Source: Miltoncostaea sp963770865
Lineage (GTDB): Bacteria; Actinomycetota; Thermoleophilia; Miltoncostaeales; Miltoncostaeaceae
Reading direction: 5' to 3'
Assembly: GCA_963770865.1 (NCBI GenBank)
Contig: CAVYRD010000009.1
Location: forward strand, 1 to 64,000
DNA: 64,000 nt
The notes beneath the pieces are model-generated. The model was not told where the DNA came from. It saw only the letters and a program-made list of their open reading frames with translations, and searched no databases. A program made the translations under genes and the position numbers. Positions 55,230 through 64,000 of the stretch are shown one piece after another (the stretch's first letter is position 1; the number at the start of each line of letters is the position of its first letter).

Positions 55230-56666
55230 ATGAGCCGGGATGGGAGCCTCATCGTCCCCGTGCACGAGGTGACCGCCGAGCCGCACCGGCTCCGCGGCGC
55301 GGTGGAGGAGGTCCTCGCTGGAGGGGGCACGCTCGAGGGGCTCTTCGTGGCGCGCGCCGCGGACGGTGGGCCGGAGCTGCGGTGCGTCGCCGCCCTGCCC
55401 GACGGCCCCCTGCTGATCCGCAGTCCGATACCGGCCGGCGAGGCCCCCACCCTCGTCGACCTCGTCCCGGCCCTCGATTGGGACGAGCGCGAGGCGCGCG
55501 ACCTGTTCGGGGTCTCCTTCGCCGGCGGTGCCTCCCGTGCGCTCGTCGATCACCCCGCCGATCCCGCCGAGTGGATGACCACGATCGTCGGCGACGACGT
55601 CCACCAGGTCGCGGTCGGCCCGATCCACGCCGGGGTGATCGAGTCCGGGCACTTCCGCTTCCACTCCGTCGGCGAGCGCGTCCTGCACGTGGACACGCGG
55701 CTGTTCTACAAGCACCGCGGGCTGGAGCGCGCCGCCGAAGGGCTGAGCGCAGCCGCAGCCCTCCCGGTCGTGCAGCGCGCCTGCGCGGGGTGCGCCGCGG
55801 CCAACACGGTCGCCTTCGCCCAGGCCGTCGAGCAGGCCCAGGGGTTGTGGCCGAGCGAGGAGATGCGGCGGGCGCGGACCCTGCTGCTCGAGCTCGAGAG
55901 GCTCTACAACCACCTCAACGACCTCGGTCAGATCTGCGCGGGCGTCGGCCTCGCGGCCGGCGCGATGGTCTTCGCGAGCCTGAAGGAGCGCGCCCAGCGA
56001 AGCATCGAGGCGCTCGTCGGGCACCGCTTCCTGTTCGGGTCGGTGGCGGTCGGGTCGAGCCATCTCTGCGTCCCGGCGGACGACGCCGCGGCCGTCCGGG
56101 CCGATCTCGAGGACCTACGCCCCGACGTGGTGCGCGCGTGGCGGGCGCTCCACCTCGACGCGTCGCTTCGCGATCGCACGCGCGGCGCGGGTGCTCTACC
56201 GGGCGACGAGGCGCTGCGCCTCGGCACGGTCGGCCCGGCGGCCCGTGCCAGCGGCCTCCGTCACGACGTCCGCGAGGACTCGCCGCGCCTCTGGTACCCC
56301 GGATTCCGGACGGCGATGCCCGAGGAGGTGGCGGGCGACGTCGCCTCCCGGATGCAGGCCCGCGCCGCGGAGCTGGTTCAGAGCTTCGCGATCCTCGACG
56401 ACCTGCTGTCGAAGCCGATCGTCCCGGGAAGCGCCGAGGCCGGCGGCCCGGCGGGCGCGCATGGGCTCGGGCGGGTCGAGAGCGCGAGGGGGCGGACGGT
56501 GTGCGCCGTGGAGCTCGAGGGCGACACCGTGCGCCGGGTCCATCTGCGCACGAGCTCCTACGCCAACTGGCCCTCGGTCGCCCGCGCCGCGGTCGGCGCA
56601 ATCCTTCCCGACTTCCCCCTCATCAACAAGAGCTTCGAGCTCTGCTACGCCTGCGCGGACCGGTAG
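55230..56666 (+). CDS. hyfG: hydrogenase-4 large (catalytic) subunit-like, NuoCD-type fusion
   Basis: The protein has 478 residues. A NuoC-like N-terminal domain ('LDWDEREARDLFGVSF') is followed by a group 4 [NiFe] large subunit ('GPIHAGVIESGHFRF', 'RLFYKHRGLERAAEGLS'). The nickel-ligand pairs appear as Cys185/Cys188 in 'RACAGCAA' and Cys472/Cys475 in 'ELCYACADR' at the C-terminus. Many hydrogenase-related complexes have lost these, so their presence supports a real metal site, though the usual RxCGxC Gly is Ala here. The C-terminus has no long cleavable peptide after the last Cys pair. Confidence 0.88.
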   Translation: MSRDGSLIVPVHEVTAEPHRLRGAVEEVLAGGGTLEGLFVARAADGGPELRCVAALPDGPLLIRSPIPAGEAPTLVDLVPALDWDEREARDLFGVSFAGGASRALVDHPADPAEWMTTIVGDDVHQVAVGPIHAGVIESGHFRFHSVGERVLHVDTRLFYKHRGLERAAEGLSAAAALPVVQRACAGCAAANTVAFAQAVEQAQGLWPSEEMRRARTLLLELERLYNHLNDLGQICAGVGLAAGAMVFASLKERAQRSIEALVGHRFLFGSVAVGSSHLCVPADDAAAVRADLEDLRPDVVRAWRALHLDASLRDRTRGAGALPGDEALRLGTVGPAARASGLRHDVREDSPRLWYPGFRTAMPEEVAGDVASRMQARAAELVQSFAILDDLLSKPIVPGSAEAGGPAGAHGLGRVESARGRTVCAVELEGDTVRRVHLRTSSYANWPSVARAAVGAILPDFPLINKSFELCYACADR

Positions 56667-56670
56667 CCGG

Positions 56671-57132
56671 GTGTTCTTCCTCCTCAACTACCTCGACCGC
56701 CAGAGAGCGGCCATCGCCCTCCCCCGGGCGCGCCGCGGTTCGCTCCAGGTGCGTCACGTCGATGCGGGCTCGTGCAACGGATGCGAGCACGAGCTGCAGG
56801 CGGCGGCCAATCCGTTCTACGACCTCCAGCGGTTCGGGCTCTCGATCACCGCCTCGCCGCGGCACGCCGACGTGCTCCTCGTCACCGGGCCGGTGACCAC
56901 CAGGATGCGCGGCCCTCTGGAGATCGCCTACCGGGCGATGTCCGAGCCGCGGATCGTCGCCGCGCTCGGCGACTGCGCCCTCGGGTGCCGCCTGCTGGGG
57001 GACCCGGGCGAGTTCGTCGGCCGGGTCGAGGACGTGCTGCCCGTCGACGTCCGGATCCCGGGGTGCCCGCCCGACCCGGAGACGATCGCCCGTCACCTGA
57101 TCGCGATCCTCGACCCGGACTCCGGCGCGTAG
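56671..57132 (+). CDS. hyfI: hydrogenase-4 small subunit-like [4Fe-4S] protein (NuoB family)
   Basis: The protein has 153 residues from GTG 56671, four bases after hyfG. The proximal-cluster cysteines are Cys35 and Cys38 in 'DAGSCNGCEHELQA', then 'ALGDCALGCR' and 'RIPGCPPDPE'. It takes electrons from or to the NiFe subunit. No ferredoxin-like HyfA/HyfH subunits are encoded in this operon, so the electron partner is unknown. In the M. tuberculosis locus the equivalent gene (Rv0082) lies at the front rather than the end. Confidence 0.88.
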   Translation: MFFLLNYLDRQRAAIALPRARRGSLQVRHVDAGSCNGCEHELQAAANPFYDLQRFGLSITASPRHADVLLVTGPVTTRMRGPLEIAYRAMSEPRIVAALGDCALGCRLLGDPGEFVGRVEDVLPVDVRIPGCPPDPETIARHLIAILDPDSGA

Positions 57133-57316
57133 GCCGGCTCCGCCGGGACAGCCGGAGACGGGGGAGGCAGTCGGACCGAGGGACGGAATACTCCTCAACA
57201 AGGCGACAACGTGATGAGCAGGTCGCCCACCGTGACCGGCCAGCCGTGGAGCCGCTTGCCCGGCCCGCCCGGTTGACCGATGCTTGGCCCATGGGCATCG
57301 GGCGGCCCGTCGAGCG

Positions 57317-58408
57317 ATGGTGAGGGCCCGCGCGGGCACGGAGCGGGACCGGCGCCATGGGCCTGGACCGCTCGGCGAGCCGCTCGGCGAAGGGCCGGCG
57401 GATTCGCTGGTCGCCCTCCAGCAGGCGGCGGGGAACCGCGCCGTCGGGGCCGTCGTGCAGCGCCAGGACGCCGGCGGCTTCACGTTCAGCCCGATCGCCC
57501 CGAAGCCGCCCGACCTGAACCTCCGGCCCGACTCCCGGCTGGGAGCGGCTCCCCCCAGGCTGTCCGAGGAGGCCGCCGGCAAGGTCCGCGCGTACCTGGA
57601 GGGCCGGCGCTACGAGATCGGCAGCCGGGTGAGCGACGGCGCCATCTCGATGCCGGAGGTGGTGCAGGCCGTGCGCGAGAACGTCGCCGAGGCCGCATCG
57701 GCGTCCGTGGCGGACATCGAGGGCCAGGTGCGCGCCGTCTTCGGCGCGCTGACTCCCCCGCCCGAGCGGCGCAAGCGCAGTGCCCAGGGCGCGAGCGCGG
57801 AGATCGCCGCGCGCATCGCCAACGCGCTGCCGAACGCGCCCAGATTACGACTCGACTTCTCGGGCGGCTCGATCCGGCTCACGGCGGCCGGGGTGGTCGC
57901 GAGCACGAAGGTCGGACGGGCGACGGTGACCGCGACGGGCGGGCCGGGGGGCGGCGAGGTCAAGGCCGAGGACGGAGCCGCGTCCGTCTCGGTCACCGCC
58001 GAGGAGGACGCCTTCGGCCTGTCGGCGACGCTCGAGCGGGCCTCCTTCGAGGCGAAGATCGAGCGGGACCAGAAGGCGGGCACGTGGTCGAAGTGGGAGA
58101 TCGGGCTCCGGGTGGCCCTGGTGGGGGACGAGCCGCTCGAGCAGATGAGCGACATCCCGGAGCTGCGCGACGCCGTCTCCAAGGCGGAGGCGGCCATTCG
58201 CGCGATCATCGAGCACCTCCAGGCCGGTGGCAGCCCCACCGACGCGAAGGTCAAGGAGCTGATGAAGGACGTGAAGCCGGCGATCGAGGGCGTGAAGCGT
58301 GCGGTCGACGCGCCGAAGGGCCCCCGCGTGACGGTGGGCGGATCGGTGAAGGGCGGCGACGAGAAGCTCGGCACGTTCGCCGGCGTGTCGCTCATCGTCG
58401 AGTTCTGA
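57317..58408 (+). CDS. hypothetical protein with GNRA-type motif (eCIS-associated-like)
   Basis: The protein has 363 residues from ATG 57317. A TTG start at 57284 is also possible. After a disordered N-terminus comes 'DSLVALQQAAGNRAVGAVVQ' followed by RQ. This 'LQ..AGN.AV..(V/L)QR' motif recurs in proteins tied to extracellular contractile injection systems, often next to DUF4157. A beta-rich region follows ('SGGSIRLTAAGVVASTKVGR', 'TAEEDAFGLSATLERASFEA') and a helical segment near the end. No signal peptide is present. A cargo role is inferred from the motif only. Confidence 0.65.
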   Translation: MVRARAGTERDRRHGPGPLGEPLGEGPADSLVALQQAAGNRAVGAVVQRQDAGGFTFSPIAPKPPDLNLRPDSRLGAAPPRLSEEAAGKVRAYLEGRRYEIGSRVSDGAISMPEVVQAVRENVAEAASASVADIEGQVRAVFGALTPPPERRKRSAQGASAEIAARIANALPNAPRLRLDFSGGSIRLTAAGVVASTKVGRATVTATGGPGGGEVKAEDGAASVSVTAEEDAFGLSATLERASFEAKIERDQKAGTWSKWEIGLRVALVGDEPLEQMSDIPELRDAVSKAEAAIRAIIEHLQAGGSPTDAKVKELMKDVKPAIEGVKRAVDAPKGPRVTVGGSVKGGDEKLGTFAGVSLIVEF

Positions 58409-58423
58409 CGGGGTCGGCCGGCG

Positions 58424-61043
58424 TTGGAGATCAGGACGCGGCGCGGCGAGACGGATCCCGAGGGCCCCCGACCGGCCCCGCTCATCCCCGCACCGGCCGG
58501 GGCGGCGCTCAGCAACCGGGGCGTCGCCGCGTTGCTGGGGATCCAGCGCGAAGAGGGCTGGGCCGGACAGCCCGCGGGCTCGAAGAACCGGGGGGGCCCC
58601 ACGGAGTTCCGGGCTCCGGGCGGCGGCGTCGTGCGCCGGCACGCGCTCCGGGGGATCCAGGCGGCGGGCATGCTCACCGACCAAGCCATCGCCATCGTCC
58701 CCGAGGGGCTTCCGCGCGACGGAGCCCCGGTTGAACGTGCTCGTGCACCTCCACGGCTTCCAGCTGTCCGGCTACGGCGCCGGCTACGACGACGCCCGCC
58801 CGAGCGGCGGGGCGCCCCCGATCGACGTGGGCGCCATGAAGCTCGAGCAGCAGATGGCCGCCTCGGGGCGGCCGGTGGTGGGCATCCTGCCGCAGGGGTC
58901 CGGTACCTCGGACTTCAGCTCCGGCGCCGGCAAGGGGTTCGACCTGCCGGGCTACGTGAAGGCGGTGTTCGACCGCCTGACGGCCGACGGCGGATGGGGC
59001 ACGCCCCCGGCGGGCACGACCGCGACCGGGCCGCCGGCACCCGGGCGGACGATGCTCTCGGGCCACAGCGGGGCCGACCAGCCGATCTCCGAAATGCTGA
59101 AGAGCGGGGCCTCCGGTGAGATCGGCGGCCTCTTCCTCTTCGACACGATGATCGTGGGCTCGCAGGAGAGCGCGAAACGGCCGAAGTCCGGCCAGGCCGC
59201 CGCCGACTGGCGTCCACTGTTCGAGGGGCGGGTGGAGGCCTACGTCCTGAAGAGGATGGACGCCGACCTCGCGCGCCTCACGGCCCTGAAGGGCGCGCCC
59301 GACCCGGCCGCGGCGTCGGCGGCGATGAGGGACTACGTCGCGCAGAGCGGCTTCCGGCTCAGCGTCGTGTACCGGCGCGGCGGGTCGTACGACCAGGCGG
59401 CCACCCTGCTGAAGGCGGCGGTCGACGGGTGGTTCGCGAAGCTCGCTCCGGCGGCCCTCGGCGCCGACGTGGCCGCCCTGCTGCGGGCCAACTACCAGGT
59501 GCGCGACGTCCCGGCGAGCGTCGAGCACATGGACATCATGGCGAGCGGCGACGGCATGCGCCGCGCGATGGAGATGATGCCCCTGAGCGCCGCGGCGCCG
59601 GGGAGCGCCCCCACGCCCGCCACGGCCCCGGCGCCGGGCGCCTCCGGGCCCGGCGTGAGCCGGGCGATGGCCGCCCTGGCCCCGGCCACGGGGAACCGCG
59701 CCATGGCGCTCGCGCTGCGCAGCGCGCCCCCGGGGGCGCTGCAGCGAGACGACGGGCCGGCCCCCGCCCCCGCCGTCGACCCCGCCGCCGAGTACGCGGC
59801 GTTCGCGCTGCCCGCCGCGGTCGAGGGCGGCCTCGACGGCTACCGGGACATCCGCGACATCTTCATCTCGACCTTCGGCACGATCGCCAAGGCGAACGCC
59901 TACTACCGGGGGGTCAAGCAGGTCTCGTTCCTCGGCCTCAGCCCCTACGCGCACGCGACCACGATGGGCGCCCGCCTCGCGGCCGCCGAGGCCCTGCTGA
60001 AGAAGAAGCAAGATGACGAGAAGGACACGTCCTGGTACGACGACCTGAAGGCGCAGGTGCGCGTGGCCGGCGGCTTCAACATCCGGCGCAACCGCAACCG
60101 CCCGTCGGCCCTCAGCGACCACAGCTTCGGATGGGCGGTCGACTTCGACGCGGCCGAGAACCCCAACATGTACAAGCGATTCCCCGGGCGGGCGCTCATG
60201 GCCGCCACCGGCGAGGGCATCTTCGCGGGCGCCATGGCCACGATCGCCGCGGGCGGGACTGCGCAGGAGCTGCTCGCCCCGGTGGAGGAGGTCCGCGCCG
60301 CCAGCCAGGCCTTCGAGGACGCCTTCCGCGACGAGGCCTCGCTGGGGCAGGCGATGCGCGAGTACCTCGTCACGCGCCTCAAGTTCGCCGTGCCCGCGGA
60401 CCTGCCGCTCCTGGACCTGGTCAAGGCGGCGGCCGGGAGGGGCAAGGCCGGCGCGGCGGCCCGCACGGCTCTCTCCGACCGCCTGAAGGAGCACTGGCGG
60501 AGCATCCCCGACGCCGAGGAGTTCCTGGACGCGTCCGACCGCGAGGAGATCGTGGCGAACCAGGGCTGGGACGCCTGGAAGGCCGAGAAGGCCAAGCGGG
60601 ACCGCGCGAAGCAGAAGGCGGAGGAGGGGTCGCGCGCCGAGCGCGCGGCGGCCGCGAAGAAGACCGAGAAGATGCGGGCCGCCGGGAAGTCGGCCGAGGA
60701 CATCCGCAGGGACGTGGACGAGCCGCTGATGGCCGCGCGCGTCGCGCGCTTCGAGGCCGAGCTGCGCTCGATCACCGACCGGGCGTCCGGGACCCTGGTG
60801 GACATGTGGAACATCTACGTGAGCTCGTTCGAGCGGGGCAGGACGGACGGCGCGCGCGTGGGCGCCCGGACGGAGGGGACCCCCGGCACCGTGGCCGCGC
60901 ACGGGTTCATGAACATGCCGAGCCGCCTCGCGGCCGCGCTGAGCGGCAGCGACGGAGGCGCCCTCGACTGGCTCGGCGCCGACGTCGCGCGCGACTTCAT
61001 GCACTTCCAGCTCACGCCGAGCCAGCGACCGCCGCTGCGCTGA
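58424..61043 (+). CDS. large protein with hydrolase-like region and M15 peptidase domain; frame interrupted near the 5' end
   Basis: The frame from TTG 58424 carries 'LSNRGVAALLGIQRE'. Near 58,725 homology continues one frame over ('LNVLVHLHGFQLSGYGAGYD', 'RTMLSGHSGADQPISEM'), an alpha/beta hydrolase-like segment. A linker repeats the motif 'LAPATGNRAMALALRSAP' then 'LQRDD'. The C-terminal part is a VanY/M15-type metallopeptidase: 'SDHSFGWAVDFDAAENPN' fits SxHxxGxAxD, and 'RDFMHFQLTP' supplies the last His. A charged helical insert (KAEKAKRDRAKQKAEEGSRA) lies between these. It probably cleaves peptidoglycan peptides, perhaps as an injected or penetrating enzyme. The intact size would be ~872 residues. 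Confidence 0.72.
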
Positions 61044-61059
61044 CGCGAGCCCGAGCGGG

Positions 61060-63879
61060 TCAGGAGACGGCGGCTGCGCTGGGCGTCCCGTCCGCGCCGA
61101 GGCCCTCGTGCGCGACGAGGGCGGCGAGCTCGGTCCGCGAGCGCACCCCGAGCTTGCGGTAGATCCGCCCCAGGTGGGCCTCGATCGTCTTGGCGGACAG
61201 GAACAGGCGGGACCCGGCCTCGCGATTGGTCGCGCCGGAGGCGACCATCAGGGCCACCTGGAGCTCCTGGGGGGTGAGGGCATCCGATCTCGGGCCCGAT
61301 CGGGGGGCGGCCGTCTCGCCCGTGACACCCAGCTCGCCGCGCGCGGTGGCGGCCCAGTTGACCGCGCCGAGGGTCTCGAAGGCGTCGAGCGCCGCCCGCA
61401 GGTGCACGCGGGCATCGGCGCGCCTCCGCGCCCGGCGCAGGCGCTCGCCCAAGCAGAGCAGGGTGCGCGCCTCTTCGAACGGCGCGTTGACGCCGCCGTG
61501 CAGCCGGAGCGCCTCCTCGAACGGCGCCTCGAACGAGCCGTCGTCAGCGAGCAGCCCGCGACAGCGCGCCGCGATGGCGCGCGCGCCGAGCCGGTCGGCG
61601 CGTCGCGCGAGGTCCTCGAAGGCGGAGAGCGCATCCTCGGCTTCGGCTCGGCGTCCTGTGCGCACCAGGCATTCCACCAGGTCTCCGCCGGTGAGCACGA
61701 CGCTCGGATCCCTGATGCCCCCGCGGGCGAAGGCCGTGGCCACCAGCTCGAAGTGCGGGGTGGCCGCGTCCGGGCGCCCCCGCCCGAGCTCGAGGAGGCC
61801 GAGAGCCGGACTCCCCCATGCCGAGATCGGCGAGCCCTCGCCCCCGAGGCGCAGCCCCATCTCGGCGGCCTCGGCCGCCGTCGCGCGGCAGTCGGCCTCA
61901 CGCCCGAGGCAGGCCGCGATGCGCGCGTGGCAGGCGAGGGCGAGCCCGCGCGCGTGGGCCTGCCCGAAGGCCTCCGCGAGGGAGGCCGACTCGGTGGCGT
62001 CGGCGAGCGCCACGGGCCACTGGCTGCGGCGGTAGCCGAGCTCGGCCCGCATCGCGAGGGCCATCGGGAGGGTCCCCGGAGCCTGCCCGCGCCCTTGCTC
62101 CACGGCGTGATCGAGGAGCCGCGCCGCGTGCGCATACCGCTCCGTCCAGATCTGGAGCCACGCCACCTGATGCAGCAGCGCCGCGGTCTGCGCCCTGGGG
62201 GGGTCGACGCGCAGCAGGCGCTCCCCGACCTCGAGCAGGCCGTCGACCGCCTCCGGCGCGCGTCCGTCGGCCACGCGGGCGAACAGCACGGCCACCTCGA
62301 CCGCGTCGTCCGGCCGCCCGTGCGCGCGCGCCTGGGCGAGGGCCCGCTCGGCCATGTCCACGCCCTCGCTCATGGCCCGTGAGCGCATGAGCGCGGTGGC
62401 CGCCTCGGCGAGCATCCCCGCCGCGCGAGCCGGGTCGAGCGCGGCCGTGCGCTCGGCCTCCGCCAGGATCGAGTGGGCCGTCGCCACCGGCGCGCTCCAG
62501 GCGTCGATCTGGAACAGGAGGGCCAGGGCGTCGGCGCGCACGAGCGGGTCCGACGTCCGCTCCCGCGCCTGGGCGATGGCCTCGCGGGCGCGATCGGTCA
62601 TCCCGGCGAGGCGGGCGGCCCCGGCGCCCCGCAGGAGGCGGCGGGCCGCCTCGTCGGCGCTCTCGCTGAGGGACGCCGCCCGGTCGAACGCCCGCAGGGC
62701 CGAGCTCGGCGCTCCGCGCGCCAGGGCGTCCTCCCCCCAGCTCTCGAGGGCGGCGGCCGCGTCCGCGTCGGCGCCGACGGCGGCGGCCGACAGGTGCCAC
62801 GCCCGCTCGGCGGATCCGACGGGCGACACCTCCGCGAGCGCGCGGTGGGCCTGCCGCTGCTCCGCGCCGGCCGCGGTGGCGTAGACCGCCGAGCGGGTCA
62901 GCGGGTGCTCGAACGCGACCGTCCCGCCGCGAAGGCGCAGGATGCCCGCCGCCTCGGCCGCGTCGAGCGCCTCCAGCGAGAGGCCCGCCGTGGCGAGGGC
63001 CGAGCCCACGAGCGCGGTCGGCGCCTCGGTCCCCGCCGCCGCCGCGGTGAGGACCGCCGCCTGCTCCGCCGCGCCCAGCGCGGCGAGGCGGCGCTCCACG
63101 CCCGCGCGGATCCGGTCGGCCACCGGCAGGGGGAGGATCACGCCCGCCAGGGCGTCACCCGCGCCGCCGAGGCTGCGGGTCGCCTCGATGATCGCGAGCG
63201 GATTCCCGCCCGTTCCGATGAAGAGGGCCTCCACGTCCTCGTCGTTCAGGCCGCGGCCGGCGACGCGCCGGGCGAGGTGCGCGGACTCGCGGCGCCCGAG
63301 CGGCGTCACCTCGACGCGGTCGATGCCCTCCAGGTCCCCGGGGGCCAGGTCCTCCGGCCGCGCGGTGAGCAGCATCGCGATGCCCTCGCGCCACAGCCGC
63401 CGTGCGGCGAACAGGATCGCCTGGGCCGACGGGGGGTCGAGCCAGTGGAGGTCATCGACGGCCACGAGAACGGGGGCGTCGGCGGCGGCCAGGCCGAGGA
63501 TCCCCAGGGTCGCGGCCGACACGCTGAACCGATCGGTACCCGCCGCGGGCGCCAAGGCGAGGGCGCCCTCGAGCGCCCGTGCCTGCGGCCCGGGCAGCCG
63601 GGGGATGAGGTCGGTCAGGGGCCGCACGAGCTCGAGCAGACCGCCGAAGGCGAGCTCCGCCTCGCTCTCGATCCCCCGCGCCCGGAGGACCCGCACGCCG
63701 GTCTCGCTGCTCGCGGCGAGCGCCTCCGCCTCCCGCAGGAGGGTGGTCTTCCCGGTGCCCGCCGACCCGATCAGGGCGAGCGCGCCGCTCTCACCGGCCG
63801 AGGCCCGGGAGATGAGCCCGCCGATGGCCGCGACCTCGGCCTCCCTCCCGAGGGGTGCGGCCCCGGCCTGCTCGCTCAT
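61060..63879 (-). CDS. LAL-type LuxR-family ATPase transcriptional regulator
   Basis: The protein has 939 residues, typical of large ATP-binding LuxR (LAL) regulators. Walker A 'GSAGTGKTTLL' is at ~38-48, Walker B is in 'VLVAVDDLHWLDPPSAQ', a long TPR-like helical middle follows, and the C-terminal LuxR helix-turn-helix is 'TPQELQVALMVASGATNREA' then 'AKTIEAHLGRIYRKLGVRSR'. Such proteins often control dedicated accessory clusters. It converges on the M15 gene, 16 bases apart, and its start overlaps the stop of the next gene (ATGA). Confidence 0.88.
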   Translation of the reverse strand: MSEQAGAAPLGREAEVAAIGGLISRASAGESGALALIGSAGTGKTTLLREAEALAASSETGVRVLRARGIESEAELAFGGLLELVRPLTDLIPRLPGPQARALEGALALAPAAGTDRFSVSAATLGILGLAAADAPVLVAVDDLHWLDPPSAQAILFAARRLWREGIAMLLTARPEDLAPGDLEGIDRVEVTPLGRRESAHLARRVAGRGLNDEDVEALFIGTGGNPLAIIEATRSLGGAGDALAGVILPLPVADRIRAGVERRLAALGAAEQAAVLTAAAAGTEAPTALVGSALATAGLSLEALDAAEAAGILRLRGGTVAFEHPLTRSAVYATAAGAEQRQAHRALAEVSPVGSAERAWHLSAAAVGADADAAAALESWGEDALARGAPSSALRAFDRAASLSESADEAARRLLRGAGAARLAGMTDRAREAIAQARERTSDPLVRADALALLFQIDAWSAPVATAHSILAEAERTAALDPARAAGMLAEAATALMRSRAMSEGVDMAERALAQARAHGRPDDAVEVAVLFARVADGRAPEAVDGLLEVGERLLRVDPPRAQTAALLHQVAWLQIWTERYAHAARLLDHAVEQGRGQAPGTLPMALAMRAELGYRRSQWPVALADATESASLAEAFGQAHARGLALACHARIAACLGREADCRATAAEAAEMGLRLGGEGSPISAWGSPALGLLELGRGRPDAATPHFELVATAFARGGIRDPSVVLTGGDLVECLVRTGRRAEAEDALSAFEDLARRADRLGARAIAARCRGLLADDGSFEAPFEEALRLHGGVNAPFEEARTLLCLGERLRRARRRADARVHLRAALDAFETLGAVNWAATARGELGVTGETAAPRSGPRSDALTPQELQVALMVASGATNREAGSRLFLSAKTIEAHLGRIYRKLGVRSRTELAALVAHEGLGADGTPSAAAVS

Positions 63880-64000
63880 CGCGGCGGCCCGGCGCCCGCG
63901 GGGGGCGCGAGGTCGAACAGCCGGCGCACCCGCTCGTGCCGCTCGCCGTCACCCGCGGGGTCCGGCGCCATCACCCCGAGGCGCCGATCGGCCAGCACGG
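63876..64000 (-). CDS. C-terminal end of an unidentified gene
   Basis: Forty codons enter from the right edge and end in a TGA that overlaps the LuxR start. The visible residues are 'VLADRRLGVMAPDPAGDGER' followed by a helix and 'LFDLAPPAGAGPPR'. The fragment is too short to identify. Its coupling to the LuxR gene suggests a shared operon. Confidence 0.6.
   Translation of the reverse strand, partial: VLADRRLGVMAPDPAGDGERHERVRRLFDLAPPAGAGPPR

Noticed and set aside
57317..63879. A complete contractile injection system
   Set aside because: Only motif-bearing candidate cargo proteins and a LuxR regulator are present; no sheath, tube, spike, baseplate or AAA+ gene lies in the window.

Overview
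The window is a GC-rich chromosomal segment with dense, often overlapping genes and many GTG starts. It looks actinobacterial. Gene content (PHA synthesis, a hydrogenase-4-like locus resembling M. tuberculosis Rv0081-Rv0087, an actinobacterial-type fused acyl-CoA carboxylase, LAL-type LuxR and FadR/GntR regulators) would fit a soil Thermoleophilia/Solirubrobacterales-like lineage, but that placement is inference. No plasmid replication, phage structural or CRISPR signal is visible.

Region 1 (1-9.5 kb) handles propionyl- and acetyl-CoA. It holds the end of prpB, then prpC, a very large biotin-dependent acyl-CoA carboxylase split by a frame change, and a ketoacyl synthase III-like protein with an extra N-terminal domain. 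Region 2 (9.5-18.2 kb) is a polyhydroxyalkanoate (PHA) cluster. On the minus strand it runs PadR/PhaQ-like regulator, PhaE-like subunit, class III PhaC, PhaJ-type hydratase, 3-hydroxyacyl-CoA dehydrogenase, a second (class I-type) PhaC, phasin and XRE regulator. A crotonase and thiolase are divergent from it. Together these supply acyl-CoA, convert it to 3-hydroxyacyl-CoA, polymerise it and coat the granule. The phasin-regulator pair has a clear promoter covered by palindromes.

Region 3 (18.2-26.2 kb) has a sigma-70 factor, dodecin, a patatin-like lipase, ParA with a small partner, and a GlcD-like FAD oxidase with a DJ-1/PfpI protein, divergent from a FadR-type regulator with a FadR-like palindrome between them. 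Region 4 (26.2-40 kb) is looser and accessory-like: small unknown proteins, a STAS protein, a RodZ-like protein, a decayed GGDEF gene, a tRNA-Glu-like sequence, a beta-phosphoglucomutase/GH65 phosphorylase pair, a P-type ATPase remnant, an M50 protease with CBS domains, an aquaporin, and duplicated decayed segments.

Region 5 (40.3-45.4 kb) is a tight minus-strand operon: acetyl-CoA synthetase, E1-alpha, E1-beta and E2 of a 2-oxoacid dehydrogenase, then an acyl carrier protein. It is followed by IS256 and IS481 remnants around a small acidic protein that has a paralogue at 38.6 kb, then an alpha/beta hydrolase and an unusual membrane protein. Region 6 (49.5-57.1 kb) is an ArsR regulator divergent from a six-gene membrane-bound hydrogenase-4-like operon. 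Region 7 (57.3-64 kb) has two large proteins carrying 'GNRA'-type motifs as seen in cargo and associated proteins of extracellular contractile injection systems, one with an M15 peptidase domain. A LAL-type LuxR regulator and the end of another gene converge on them.

Several otherwise well-conserved genes are interrupted by single frame changes (about 4.73, 12.4, 16.34, 44.78 and 58.73 kb). The same cause, quite possibly assembly indels, may underlie most of them, so these should be read as probably intact genes until reads are checked.
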